Shown piece after piece: positions 6,634-12,969 of a stretch of DNA of 14,095 bases (positions are counted from its first letter, which is position 1; the number at the start of each line of letters is the position of its first letter). A model generated the notes under the pieces. That model was not told the DNA's origin and did not search any database. It saw nothing but the letters and a program-made list of their open reading frames with translations. The position numbers were made by a program, and so were the translations under genes. This DNA is from Candidatus Omnitrophota bacterium (GTDB taxonomy: Bacteria; Omnitrophota; Gorgyraeia; Gygaellales; Profunditerraquicolaceae), in the NCBI GenBank assembly GCA_026387555.1, contig JAPLLM010000045.1:1-14095 (forward strand). The letters run 5' to 3'.

Positions 6634-7520
6634 ATAAATAGCCCGATGATTAGAATAATACCCACCAACGCCTGAAGATTAATGGTCGCTGCGGATGAAC
6701 GCATCAAGAACATTTTATCATTATAATACTTTTTAAGTATCCCTGCTGCTTTAATTGCCATGAGGACAAAAATAAATGAAACCAGCGTGATTTTACCCAG
6801 ATATCCCAGCCACAAACCCAAAGCTATTGCCGCAAAAGCTGAAATTACAATCAAAAAATAGAATATATACGCTTTATCCGGACCAGTAATGCTTACCCAG
6901 GTCATTTTCTTGACCTTACAATCTCCGGGGCAATCCGGGACTTCGTTAGCAAATAAAATCGCGGTTGTAAAAAATCCGGATGGCAGAGAAAGAATAAAAC
7001 TTTTCCAATCCGGGAATATCCCGGTCTGGATAAAATAACCTCCCATCACCGGCGCCGGGCCGAAAAGCAAAAAGATTATTAACTCACCCATGCGGCGGTA
7101 AGAAAACCGGAACGGCTTAGCTGAATACTGCCAGCTTAAAATAACGATCAAGGCGAAATATCCGATAACTAAAATACTTTTTAATACTACGGCTAAAACC
7201 GCTACTGAAACTACGGCCAGCAACGCGAAGAATATCGAAGCCGAAAGATACGCCCGCGCGGAGAAAACATTCTCCTGGATCAGTTTTGAACCGCCGAAAA
7301 AGCCGAAGAATCTTTTGTCCTGCGCATCTGCCCCGCTTTGCGAATCCACGTAATCATTGATCAGATTAGCGCTTAGGTGGACGGAAATCGCGGCTAAGAG
7401 TCCTAAGAAAAAACCCGGATAATTAAAATTAGCCCGCTCGATCAGCGAGCCAAAGATAAAAGGCAGGATACTGGCGGTGATAAACGGCAGGCGCAGGGCC
7501 CGGATTATGTTTTTAAGCAT
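6630..7520 (-). CDS. menA: UbiA-family prenyltransferase, probably MenA (1,4-dihydroxy-2-naphthoate prenyltransferase)
   Basis: This 296-residue membrane protein has eight or nine helices and both Asp-rich motifs of UbiA enzymes: NLINDYVDSQSGAD (52-65; N55, D56, D59, D65) and NEVPDCPGDCKVKKMT (192-207; D196, D200). These bind the prenyl diphosphate through Mg2+. The MenA branch is favoured by the NDYxD...GAD form, the FFGGSKLI segment, and the neighbours: an NDH-2-like quinone reductase immediately downstream, and a polyprenyl diphosphate synthase transcribed divergently 42 bp away. Other UbiA activities (heme O or tocopherol-type substrates) cannot be excluded. An AAGG about 10 nt before the ATG is a weak ribosome binding site. 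It is the first gene of the apparent seven-gene minus-strand operon. Confidence 0.8.
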   Translation of the reverse strand: MLKNIIRALRLPFITASILPFIFGSLIERANFNYPGFFLGLLAAISVHLSANLINDYVDSQSGADAQDKRFFGFFGGSKLIQENVFSARAYLSASIFFALLAVVSVAVLAVVLKSILVIGYFALIVILSWQYSAKPFRFSYRRMGELIIFLLFGPAPVMGGYFIQTGIFPDWKSFILSLPSGFFTTAILFANEVPDCPGDCKVKKMTWVSITGPDKAYIFYFLIVISAFAAIALGLWLGYLGKITLVSFIFVLMAIKAAGILKKYYNDKMFLMRSSAATINLQALVGIILIIGLFI

Positions 7521-7527
7521 ATTTTGT

Positions 7528-7556
7528 TTGCCTTAGTATTAGGTATATGTTAACAT
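7528..7556 (+). promoter_or_regulatory. Candidate promoter of the polyprenyl synthase/ispH pair
   Basis: TTGCCT (7528-7533) and TAACAT (7551-7556) are separated by 17 nt, each matching four or five consensus bases. The -10 box ends 6 nt before the ATG at 7563 and no Shine-Dalgarno fits in between, so the predicted transcript would be leaderless or nearly so. The -10 box lies inside the palindrome described separately. Confidence 0.45.
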
Positions 7557-7562
7557 ACTCCT
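7541..7562. repeat. Palindrome in the divergent menA / polyprenyl synthase promoter
   Basis: The core TATGTTAACATA (7546-7557) is a perfect 12-bp inverted repeat. The symmetry continues after two mismatched pairs with AGG on the left and CCT on the right, giving 9 of 11 pairs matched over 22 bp. It covers the plus-strand -10 box and fills half of the 42-bp gap between the two divergent genes, so a dimeric repressor site or a symmetric double promoter is plausible. No regulator gene is visible nearby. Confidence 0.45.
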
Positions 7563-8603
7563 ATGTTTTTTAAAATAAGAAAAAGAGTCGAGAAAGAACT
7601 CGCGAATTTCATTTCCGGGCTGGACAAAGACTACGGCTTAAGCCGCATCTCTCCCCTACTTTCTAAAAGCATAAAGGAAGTCGCTTTACGCAAAGGCAAA
7701 CGCATCCGCCCCACTCTATTCACCATAGGCTATCTCGGTTATGCCAAAAAACCTGCCCCAGGCCTCTTCCGTAGCGCTGTTTCCCTTGAGCTTTTGCATG
7801 ATTTTATGCTCGTGCACGACGATATCATCGATAAATCGGATACGCGGCGCGGGAAGCCTTCCATGCACGCGTTGTTAAATAAACAGCTGAAAGTAAAATC
7901 CGATACAAAATTCAACGGCCAGGATCTAGCTATAATCGTAGGCGACGTGATGTATGCTATGGCCCTGCGCGCATTCTTATCCGTAAACGAGAATATGCAG
8001 CGTAAAGAGCAGGCGTTTAAAAAATTGATTGAAGCTGCGCTCTACACTGGAAGCGGCGAATTCATCGAGCTTATGCTAAGCCTTAAGCCTATCGAACGCG
8101 TGACTAAAAATGATATCTATAAAATATACGACTTGAAGACCGCGAATTATTCTTTCTCCGCCCCCCTGGTCATGGGCGCCACCCTTGCCGGCGCAGGAGA
8201 ACGGGAACTAAATAAACTTCACGATTACGGCATTTATCTGGGGAGGGCTTTTCAAATCCAGGACGACATTCTGGGGATGTTCGCCGATGAAATTAAGATC
8301 GGTAAATCCGGGCTTACTGACCTCAAAGAAGCAAAAAAAACACTGCTTATCTGGTACGCTTATAATAATTCCGGCGGCAAGGATAGACTACTCATTAAAA
8401 AGATTTTAAACTCCAAAACTTCAGGCAAATCCGAACTGATGCGTATGCGCCGGATGATCATTACAAGCAAGGCATTGGATTATGTCAAAAAGGAGATTGC
8501 TCTTTTATCGGTTAAAGCTAAAACCAAACTTAACACTGCGCGGATAAACCCTAAATATAAAACTTCACTACATGAATATACCGACTCAATATTAAGCTTA
8601 TGA
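7563..8603 (+). CDS. Trans-polyprenyl diphosphate synthase
   Basis: This soluble 346-residue enzyme condenses isopentenyl diphosphate units onto an allylic primer to make a prenyl chain. Family motifs are in order: GKRIRP (45-50, pyrophosphate binding), first Asp-rich motif DDIIDKSDTRRG (86-97), KT (192-193), and second Asp-rich motif QIQDDILGMFAD (231-242), followed by GKSGLTDLKEAKKTLL (247-262). In the second motif the final aspartate is Gly (DDILG), a form also found in some bacterial and archaeal geranylgeranyl-type synthases. Chain length is not predictable with confidence: the residues before the first motif, LELLHDFMLV, include Phe81 five residues upstream of D86, which hints at a shorter product. 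Its 3' end overlaps ispH by 4 nt (ATGA). Likely uses are quinone tails for the adjacent MenA or a lipid carrier. Confidence 0.9.
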   Translation: MFFKIRKRVEKELANFISGLDKDYGLSRISPLLSKSIKEVALRKGKRIRPTLFTIGYLGYAKKPAPGLFRSAVSLELLHDFMLVHDDIIDKSDTRRGKPSMHALLNKQLKVKSDTKFNGQDLAIIVGDVMYAMALRAFLSVNENMQRKEQAFKKLIEAALYTGSGEFIELMLSLKPIERVTKNDIYKIYDLKTANYSFSAPLVMGATLAGAGERELNKLHDYGIYLGRAFQIQDDILGMFADEIKIGKSGLTDLKEAKKTLLIWYAYNNSGGKDRLLIKKILNSKTSGKSELMRMRRMIITSKALDYVKKEIALLSVKAKTKLNTARINPKYKTSLHEYTDSILSL

Positions 8604-9439
8604 AAATAAAATTGGCTAAATCCGCGGGATTCTGCTTCGGGGTAAACAGGGCAATCGACATTGCCTTGAAGTCCGCGAAAAGCGGAGAAAAGGTTTACAT
8701 GCTCGGAGATATCGTGCATAACGAAGACGTGGTCAAGCTTATCGAAAGATCCGGGATTAAAAAAACCCGTAAATTAGAAACTGGTTTTGGAAAAGCCCTT
8801 CTAATCCGCGCCCACGGAACCTCTTTAAAGACATTGAGTAAAGCCAAAAAACTTGGTTACGACATAATCGACGCGACCTGTCCGATGGTAAAAGATATTC
8901 ATAAAATCGCGCGTAAACTTGAAGAGTCGGGATACAAGATGATCGTCATCGGAGATAAACTGCATGATGAAGTACTGGGGATAATCGGGCAGCTTAAAAG
9001 CAAGGCGCTGGTCATTGACACCCATTACAACCTGCCGTTAGCGCGCATCAAAAAGATCAAGAAAGCCGCTATTGTAGTGCAATCAACCCAGAATATAGAA
9101 AATGTTTTACGGATCGTCGCCCAGCTTAAAAAAATCATCCCTAAACTAAAATTCTGCAACACTATCTGCAGGCCCACCCGCATAAAACAGGAAGAAGTAA
9201 AAATACTCCCCAGAGAGAACGACGCGATCGTGATCATCGGCTCCAAGACGAGCGCCAACACCAAAAGGCTCTATGAGATATCCCGGGCGATTAACCCGAA
9301 GACCTACTGGGTAAATTCTAAGAATGAATTGAATCCGCGATGGTTTAAGGGTTTGAATTCTGCGGGGGTTACTGCGGGGGCATCTACTCCTAAAAGCGCA
9401 ATTGTCGATGTGGTAAGATACCTCGGACTACTTGCCTAG
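8600..9439 (+). CDS. ispH: 4-hydroxy-3-methylbut-2-enyl diphosphate reductase IspH (LytB)
   Basis: IspH performs the last step of the MEP pathway, reducing HMBPP to IPP and DMAPP with a [4Fe-4S] cluster. The 279 residues hold the three cluster cysteines C12 (AGFCFGV), C94 (DATCPMV) and C190 (NTICRPT). Substrate-binding elements include H40-N41 (GDIVHNEDV), H73 (RAHGTS), H122 and E124 (KLHDEVLGIIG), T163 (QST), S218/N220 (TSANTKRL) and the C-terminal TAGASTP (258-264). Two usually strict positions differ: HPE is HDE here, and the segment after the third cysteine, normally ATxxRQ, is PTRIKQ. The start overlaps the polyprenyl synthase stop by 4 nt, so the precursor-forming and chain-elongating enzymes are probably co-translated. 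The assignment is secure and the protein is complete. Confidence 0.95.
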   Translation: MKIKLAKSAGFCFGVNRAIDIALKSAKSGEKVYMLGDIVHNEDVVKLIERSGIKKTRKLETGFGKALLIRAHGTSLKTLSKAKKLGYDIIDATCPMVKDIHKIARKLEESGYKMIVIGDKLHDEVLGIIGQLKSKALVIDTHYNLPLARIKKIKKAAIVVQSTQNIENVLRIVAQLKKIIPKLKFCNTICRPTRIKQEEVKILPRENDAIVIIGSKTSANTKRLYEISRAINPKTYWVNSKNELNPRWFKGLNSAGVTAGASTPKSAIVDVVRYLGLLA

Positions 9440-9478
9440 CTTTAATCCAAAATCAGCGCTGTCGTTATTTTTGTTTTA

Positions 9479-9506
9479 TTGACAATAATCTTTCGTTCAT
9501 TATAAT
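9479..9506 (+). promoter_or_regulatory. Consensus sigma70 promoter of cstA, predicted leaderless
   Basis: A perfect -35 TTGACA (9479-9484) and a perfect -10 TATAAT (9501-9506) are separated by 16 nt. The ATG of cstA is at 9513, 7 nt after the last base of the -10 box, which is where transcription should begin. There is no room for a ribosome binding site, so the mRNA would start at or next to its AUG. Confidence 0.8.
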
Positions 9507-9512
9507 AATCCC

Positions 9513-10673
9513 ATGCATGCATTAACTCTTATCATCGTAAGCCTGTTGGTCTTCGCGCTCGCCTATAGGTTCTACGCCAAATTCATTATAACCAAGGTCC
9601 TGGTAGTCAACGCCAACCGGCCTACCCCGGCGCACACCTTTAAGGACGGCAAAGACTATCACCCTACCAATAAATTCGTTTTGTTCGGGCATCATTTTGC
9701 CGCGATCTCCGGCGCAGGGCCGCTGGTCGGCCCAGTACTGGCTGCGCAATTCGGATTCCTCCCCGGCTTTCTCTGGATCCTGATCGGCGCGGTTTTAGGG
9801 GGCGCTGTGCATGACGTAGTCATCCTCTTTGCTTCCGTGCGCATGAAAGGATACTCACTTACCCGCATCGCCAGAAAAAATATCGGGACTACCGCAGGAT
9901 TCGCCACCGGTTTTGCAATTCTGTTTATCATCATCACCGCGCTCGCCGGCCTGGCCTTGGTAGTTGTCAATGCCTTAAGTCACAGCGCCTGGGCGACTTT
10001 TACCATCGCCATCACCATCCCCGCCGCATTATTCGTCGGACTATATATGTATAGAATAAGGCCTGGGAAGATCGTAGAAGCCTCATTAATTGGTGTCGCA
10101 ATAGTCACATTAGGCGTTATTTTCGGGGAACCTATTTCAAAGACAGCTTTCGGCTCTTATTTTATTTTCTCAAAATCGTCATTATCCGTAATGCTCCCCA
10201 TTTACGGTTTCATCGCTTCGATCCTTCCGGTATGGATGCTTTTATGCCCGCGCGATTATTTAAGCTCTTATATGAAAATAGGGACTATTTTATTATTGGT
10301 AGCGGGAATATTTGTGGTTAACCCCAGAATCCAAATGCCGGCGTTCACCCCTTTTATTCACGGAGGCGGGCCGATCATCCCGGGTAAGGTTTGGCCGTTT
10401 GTCTGCATCACTATTGCCTGCGGCGCGATAAGCGGATTCCACGCGCTGATATGCTCCGGGACTACCCCTAAGATGATCAGCAACGAAAAGGATATCCAGT
10501 TTATCGGTTACGGGGCTATGCTGGTCGAGGCAGTGGTTTCGATCATGGCGTTGATTGCTGCCACCGCGATGCTTCCGGGTGATTATTTTGCCATTAACTT
10601 GCCGGTTGACGTATTCGCTACATTAGGGATGCACCCAGTACAGCTGTCTCGCTTGCCGCGGGGATGTCTTTGA
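9513..10673 (+). CDS. cstA: Carbon starvation protein CstA, N-terminal part (frame broken near 10.64 kb)
   Basis: CstA-family proteins are inner-membrane transporters for peptides or pyruvate induced in carbon limitation. This part (386 codons) contains the hallmark CstA N-domain sequence: TPAHTFKDGKDYHPTNKFVLFGHHFAAISGAGPLVGPVLAAQ (about 43-84, quoted here only as key blocks DGKDY, PTNK, FGHHFA, GAGP.VGP), then WILIGAVLGGAVHD, and later SGFHALICSGTTPKMI (about 310-325). About ten membrane helices are visible. Around residue 373 (LGMHPV) the reading changes: the last ten residues in this frame are unlike the family and end at TGA 10671-10673, while the rest of the protein continues in another frame from at least 10640. 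The gene is thus a frameshifted pseudogene or contains a sequencing error. Confidence 0.85.
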   Translation: MHALTLIIVSLLVFALAYRFYAKFIITKVLVVNANRPTPAHTFKDGKDYHPTNKFVLFGHHFAAISGAGPLVGPVLAAQFGFLPGFLWILIGAVLGGAVHDVVILFASVRMKGYSLTRIARKNIGTTAGFATGFAILFIIITALAGLALVVVNALSHSAWATFTIAITIPAALFVGLYMYRIRPGKIVEASLIGVAIVTLGVIFGEPISKTAFGSYFIFSKSSLSVMLPIYGFIASILPVWMLLCPRDYLSSYMKIGTILLLVAGIFVVNPRIQMPAFTPFIHGGGPIIPGKVWPFVCITIACGAISGFHALICSGTTPKMISNEKDIQFIGYGAMLVEAVVSIMALIAATAMLPGDYFAINLPVDVFATLGMHPVQLSRLPRGCL

Positions 10674-11242
10674 TTTTATCGTCAATACCTGGGATGAAAA
10701 GGCTAATGGGTTACTGGTATCATTTTGCGATTATGTTCGAGGCGCTTTTTATTTTAACTACGGTAGACACGGGCACGCGCGTTGCGCGCTATATATTCCA
10801 GGAAATCATCAAAACAATACGCCCCAAAGCCAAATTAGCAAAAGGCAACTCTCTCTCGGGCGTGATCATATGCGGAGGAATAATAAGTTTTGCCTGGGGC
10901 TACCTGGTCTACAACGGGGATATCTCTACGATATGGCCGATGTTCGGGGTGGCAAATCAACTTCTGGCGACTCTTGCTCTTTCCATAGGGACGGTTTATA
11001 TTTTAAAACATTCGGGGAAATGGCAGTACGCGCTAATCACCTTCCTGCCTTCGGTGTTTATGTTTGTCACTACGTTTGTGGCGGGAGTGGATAATATCTT
11101 AAACAACTACCTGCCTAAACACAACCTTCAGGGTTATCTTAATTCTTCTCTTTCGCTGGGAATGCTGGCGCTAGTGATTATTATCTTCGTTGAGTCCAAC
11201 CGCAGGGCTATCCTGGCTTTGAGGCTCTCCTTTAATAAATAA
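10664..11242 (+). CDS. cstA: Carbon starvation protein CstA, C-terminal part (frameshifted continuation)
   Basis: This frame carries the remainder of the transporter. Before the ATG at 10664 the same frame already reads STAVSLAAGMSL from about 10637, so the ATG is an internal methionine rather than a true start. Conserved family content includes SSIPGMKRLMGYWYHFAIMFEALFILTT (key blocks GYWYHFA, FEALFIL), DTGTRVARYIFQE and SFAWGYLVYNGDISTIWPMFGVANQLLA (key blocks W...YNG, IWP.FG.ANQ), followed by two or three more helices. Joined to the upstream part it gives about 575 residues, reasonable for the shorter CstA proteins. No slippery heptamer is visible at the junction, so programmed frameshifting is not supported. 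The last 72 nt overlap the convergent minus-strand gene. Confidence 0.8.
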   Translation: MSLILSSIPGMKRLMGYWYHFAIMFEALFILTTVDTGTRVARYIFQEIIKTIRPKAKLAKGNSLSGVIICGGIISFAWGYLVYNGDISTIWPMFGVANQLLATLALSIGTVYILKHSGKWQYALITFLPSVFMFVTTFVAGVDNILNNYLPKHNLQGYLNSSLSLGMLALVIIIFVESNRRAILALRLSFNK

Positions 11243-11620
11243 ATTCCATTCCGGGTTATCTTTGTTTTCATCCCACCACGCAAGCCACCTCCCGGCCAGA
11301 TTTTCTCCCGTCGTCCCGGCCATACGTATCCCGGTTATATAATCGACGGCGGTCGCATACCAATAATTACCGTTTTGTAATTCATCCATAAGAAAAGGCA
11401 AAGCCCTCTTACCCATGGCAATGATCGCCCGTCCGCTATCCGACATCCAGTATTTGTTTTTATAGACGTAATCCGAGTAAGGCGGGTAGGAAATCTCTTC
11501 TTTGAAATCCTCGTTTAAGGCTTTAAATTCGGCGGCGGCTTTTTCTTTATCCGTCTCGGCGAAAGCGAAAACAGAAGCGCAAAAAATAATTACAAGCGAT
11601 AAAGCCCAGGCCTTCTTCAT
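11171..11620 (-). CDS. Small exported protein of unknown function, HEAT-like and tryptophan-rich
   Basis: I do not recognise a named family. The 149-residue product has a clear signal peptide (MKKAWALSLVIIFCASVFAF, cleavage likely after AFA near residue 21). The mature part has a charged helix (22-43) and then a segment resembling one HEAT-like helical hairpin (GRAIIAMGKRALPFLMDELQ, 63-82). It ends with an aromatic region containing RWLAWWDENKDNPEW (111-125). Similar sequences are common as periplasmic proteins of unknown role in deep-branching bacteria. The ATG overlaps the upstream stop in ATGA, so it is coupled to the LSm/STI1-like gene. Its last 24 codons run antisense to the 3' end of cstA; this tail (GEPQSQDSPAVG...) looks low in conservation, but the stop is the first available one. 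Confidence 0.7.
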   Translation of the reverse strand: MKKAWALSLVIIFCASVFAFAETDKEKAAAEFKALNEDFKEEISYPPYSDYVYKNKYWMSDSGRAIIAMGKRALPFLMDELQNGNYWYATAVDYITGIRMAGTTGENLAGRWLAWWDENKDNPEWNLFIKGEPQSQDSPAVGLNEDNNH

Positions 11621-12108
11621 TCCTTCTTCAATTTCTTTATCCCCTCTTGCATCTCGGGGCTGTTGACCATCTCCATGAATTTAGGATTATTCATCAGAGC
11701 CTGCATATCGCCGGCTTTTACGGCTTGTTCTATTTGCGGATCTTTAGCTATCTCTTGAATGTGAGGATTTGAAACAAGCCCGCTGACTACAGCCGCATTA
11801 TCTGGATCACTCATCAGTTTCTGCCTGTAGCTTTCAACATTAGGTTGGGAAAAAGTTTGGCCCTGGACGGGGATGCTGGAAGGAATATTAAATGAAGGTG
11901 AATTTGCGGTTTTGATCTGGGAGATTTTCGCAGCCTCTAATTTTACTTCCCCCAAAGAACCGGTGTTTACGGTATAAATCCCGTTTAAAAACGACACGAT
12001 CTCGCCGTTGATCACGCTGCCGTCCGCCAGCTCTATCCGGCTTAACTGCCCGCAATAAGCAGCTGCGCTCAAGGTTAAGAAAAATAGGCAAAGAATGGTC
12101 TTCCTCAA
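11617..12108 (-). CDS. Exported protein with LSm-like and STI1-like regions, function unknown (TTG start)
   Basis: I place the start at TTG 12108-12106. A strong Shine-Dalgarno (AGGAGG) lies 5 nt upstream, and translation from there begins directly with a signal peptide (MRKTILCLFFLTLSAAAYCG). An ATG at 12156 would add 16 polar residues in front of it and lacks this site. The mature protein (about 143 residues) has a small beta-rich part (22-66) that resembles an LSm-like fold (IELADGSVINGEI, then YTVNT, then VKLEAAKISQI). A Pro/Ser/Gln linker follows. The last 70 residues repeat short helices separated by DP or NP (SDPDN, SNPHI, KDPQI, NNPKF, NSPEM), as in the STI1/Hop DP domain. It overlaps the next gene by 4 nt. 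No function can be assigned; a periplasmic scaffold or protein-binding role is a guess. Confidence 0.72.
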   Translation of the reverse strand: MRKTILCLFFLTLSAAAYCGQLSRIELADGSVINGEIVSFLNGIYTVNTGSLGEVKLEAAKISQIKTANSPSFNIPSSIPVQGQTFSQPNVESYRQKLMSDPDNAAVVSGLVSNPHIQEIAKDPQIEQAVKAGDMQALMNNPKFMEMVNSPEMQEGIKKLKKE

Positions 12109-12112
12109 ATTT

Positions 12113-12118
12113 CCCTCC
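12113..12118 (-). promoter_or_regulatory. Shine-Dalgarno that decides the TTG start at 12108
   Basis: The minus strand reads AAAAGGAGGGAAAT followed by TTG. AGGAGG is a full anti-16S match at ideal spacing (about 5 nt). It is one of the few strong ribosome binding sites in this window; most other starts rely on overlap or lack one. Confidence 0.7.
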
Positions 12119-12264
12119 TTTTCAAGAATGGATCTGCTTTCATTTAAATCTACCAATCAGGAACTTGCCCGTAGAATTGCTTCCCATAATCACAAGGATA
12201 ACGATACTGATATGTTTAAAAACGCTTTTATGTATACACATGGGCACAAAAAACATTAGCATGG

Positions 12265-12969
12265 CTAGAGTAGTCTCTTTGACTCTCTTTTAAAAAAAAT
12301 ATAGCCCTGCTTTCGTCTTAAAATAAGATATTTCATATTGATTCTTCTAGCACATTCCCCATCTCGATCATCTCGATCCCCGATAAAAAGGCAATATTCA
12401 CCTGGGATTGAAAGCATATTCATAATAGTCATCAAGCCCTTAGGGTGTGGCTTTAATACCCCTACACCAATATCGGTTGAAGAAACTAAACAGTCAACGC
12501 GTAAATCAAGAAGATGGAGCTTCTCCATAGCGGGGTAATCAGAACAAACTGCAATTTTAATTCCACGCTTTAAAAGAGCTTCGAAAAAATCATGAACTCC
12601 CGGATAAACGCAAGAATGCATGTATTTCATCGGGATCTCGAAAAACCACTTATTGATAACTTCACGAACCTTCTCCGTGGAAACGCCCGAAGCTGTTGCT
12701 GCCCAATCATACTGCATATTATCCAGATCCGAGTTCGTATCAAATGCGCGCTTCTCTCGTTCATTTCTGAAATTCATGCATATTCTCAAGTCTTTAATAC
12801 TTAAATGCCGAGAAAAAAAACTGGAAAGAATATGTCTTATTATATATAAGCGCATCTTAAACAAATCATAGAGCGTACCATCGACGTCCAAGATTACGCA
12901 TTTGATTTCATCCCAGTTAATCTCTACGGATTTATCATAATACATATCAGCGTGTGGGAATAAACTCAT
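12265..12969 (-). CDS. HAD-superfamily hydrolase (probable phosphatase) paired with a UbiA prenyltransferase
   Basis: This cytosolic 234-residue protein has the four HAD motifs: I, DVDGTLYD (28-35; nucleophile D28, acid D30); II, VCSDYP (141-146; S143); III, LKPHPKG (172-178; K173); IV, IGDRDDRDGE (196-205; D198 and D203). The helical segment 40-130 is a C1-type cap as in phosphoglycolate phosphatase-like enzymes. The substrate is not evident. Its start (ATG 12969) overlaps the upstream prenyltransferase by 23 nt; an alternative ATG at 12945-12943 lies 1 nt after that stop, removes eight residues before the fold, and is equally possible. Neither has a clear Shine-Dalgarno. The pairing recalls proteins in which a HAD domain is fused to a UbiA domain, so it may act on the product or substrate of its neighbour. 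Confidence 0.85.
   Translation of the reverse strand: MSLFPHADMYYDKSVEINWDEIKCVILDVDGTLYDLFKMRLYIIRHILSSFFSRHLSIKDLRICMNFRNEREKRAFDTNSDLDNMQYDWAATASGVSTEKVREVINKWFFEIPMKYMHSCVYPGVHDFFEALLKRGIKIAVCSDYPAMEKLHLLDLRVDCLVSSTDIGVGVLKPHPKGLMTIMNMLSIPGEYCLFIGDRDDRDGECARRINMKYLILRRKQGYIFFKRESKRLL

Noticed and set aside
7521..7562. Cobalamin or other metal riboswitch upstream of the operon containing cbiM
   Set aside because: The gap is only 42 bp, too short for a riboswitch, and there is no such element between doxX and cbiM (5 nt).
9454..9461. CAGCGCTG palindrome followed by a T-rich stretch after ispH
   Set aside because: There is no loop and the arms are 4 bp, so it cannot fold into a terminator. 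The T-rich part belongs to the cstA promoter region.
10620..10673. Programmed ribosomal frameshift in cstA
   Set aside because: No slippery heptamer, stem-loop or internal Shine-Dalgarno is evident at the junction. A mutation or sequencing error is simpler.
12109..12156. N-terminal extension of the LSm/STI1-like protein from an ATG at 12156
   Set aside because: It would put 16 polar residues before a signal peptide and has no ribosome binding site, whereas the TTG at 12108 has an AGGAGG at ideal spacing.
12109..12264. Gap between the HAD gene and the LSm/STI1-like gene searched for an RNA gene or promoter
   Set aside because: The roughly 156 bp hold only the ribosome binding site noted. No tRNA-like fold, paired -35/-10 elements or strong hairpin stood out.
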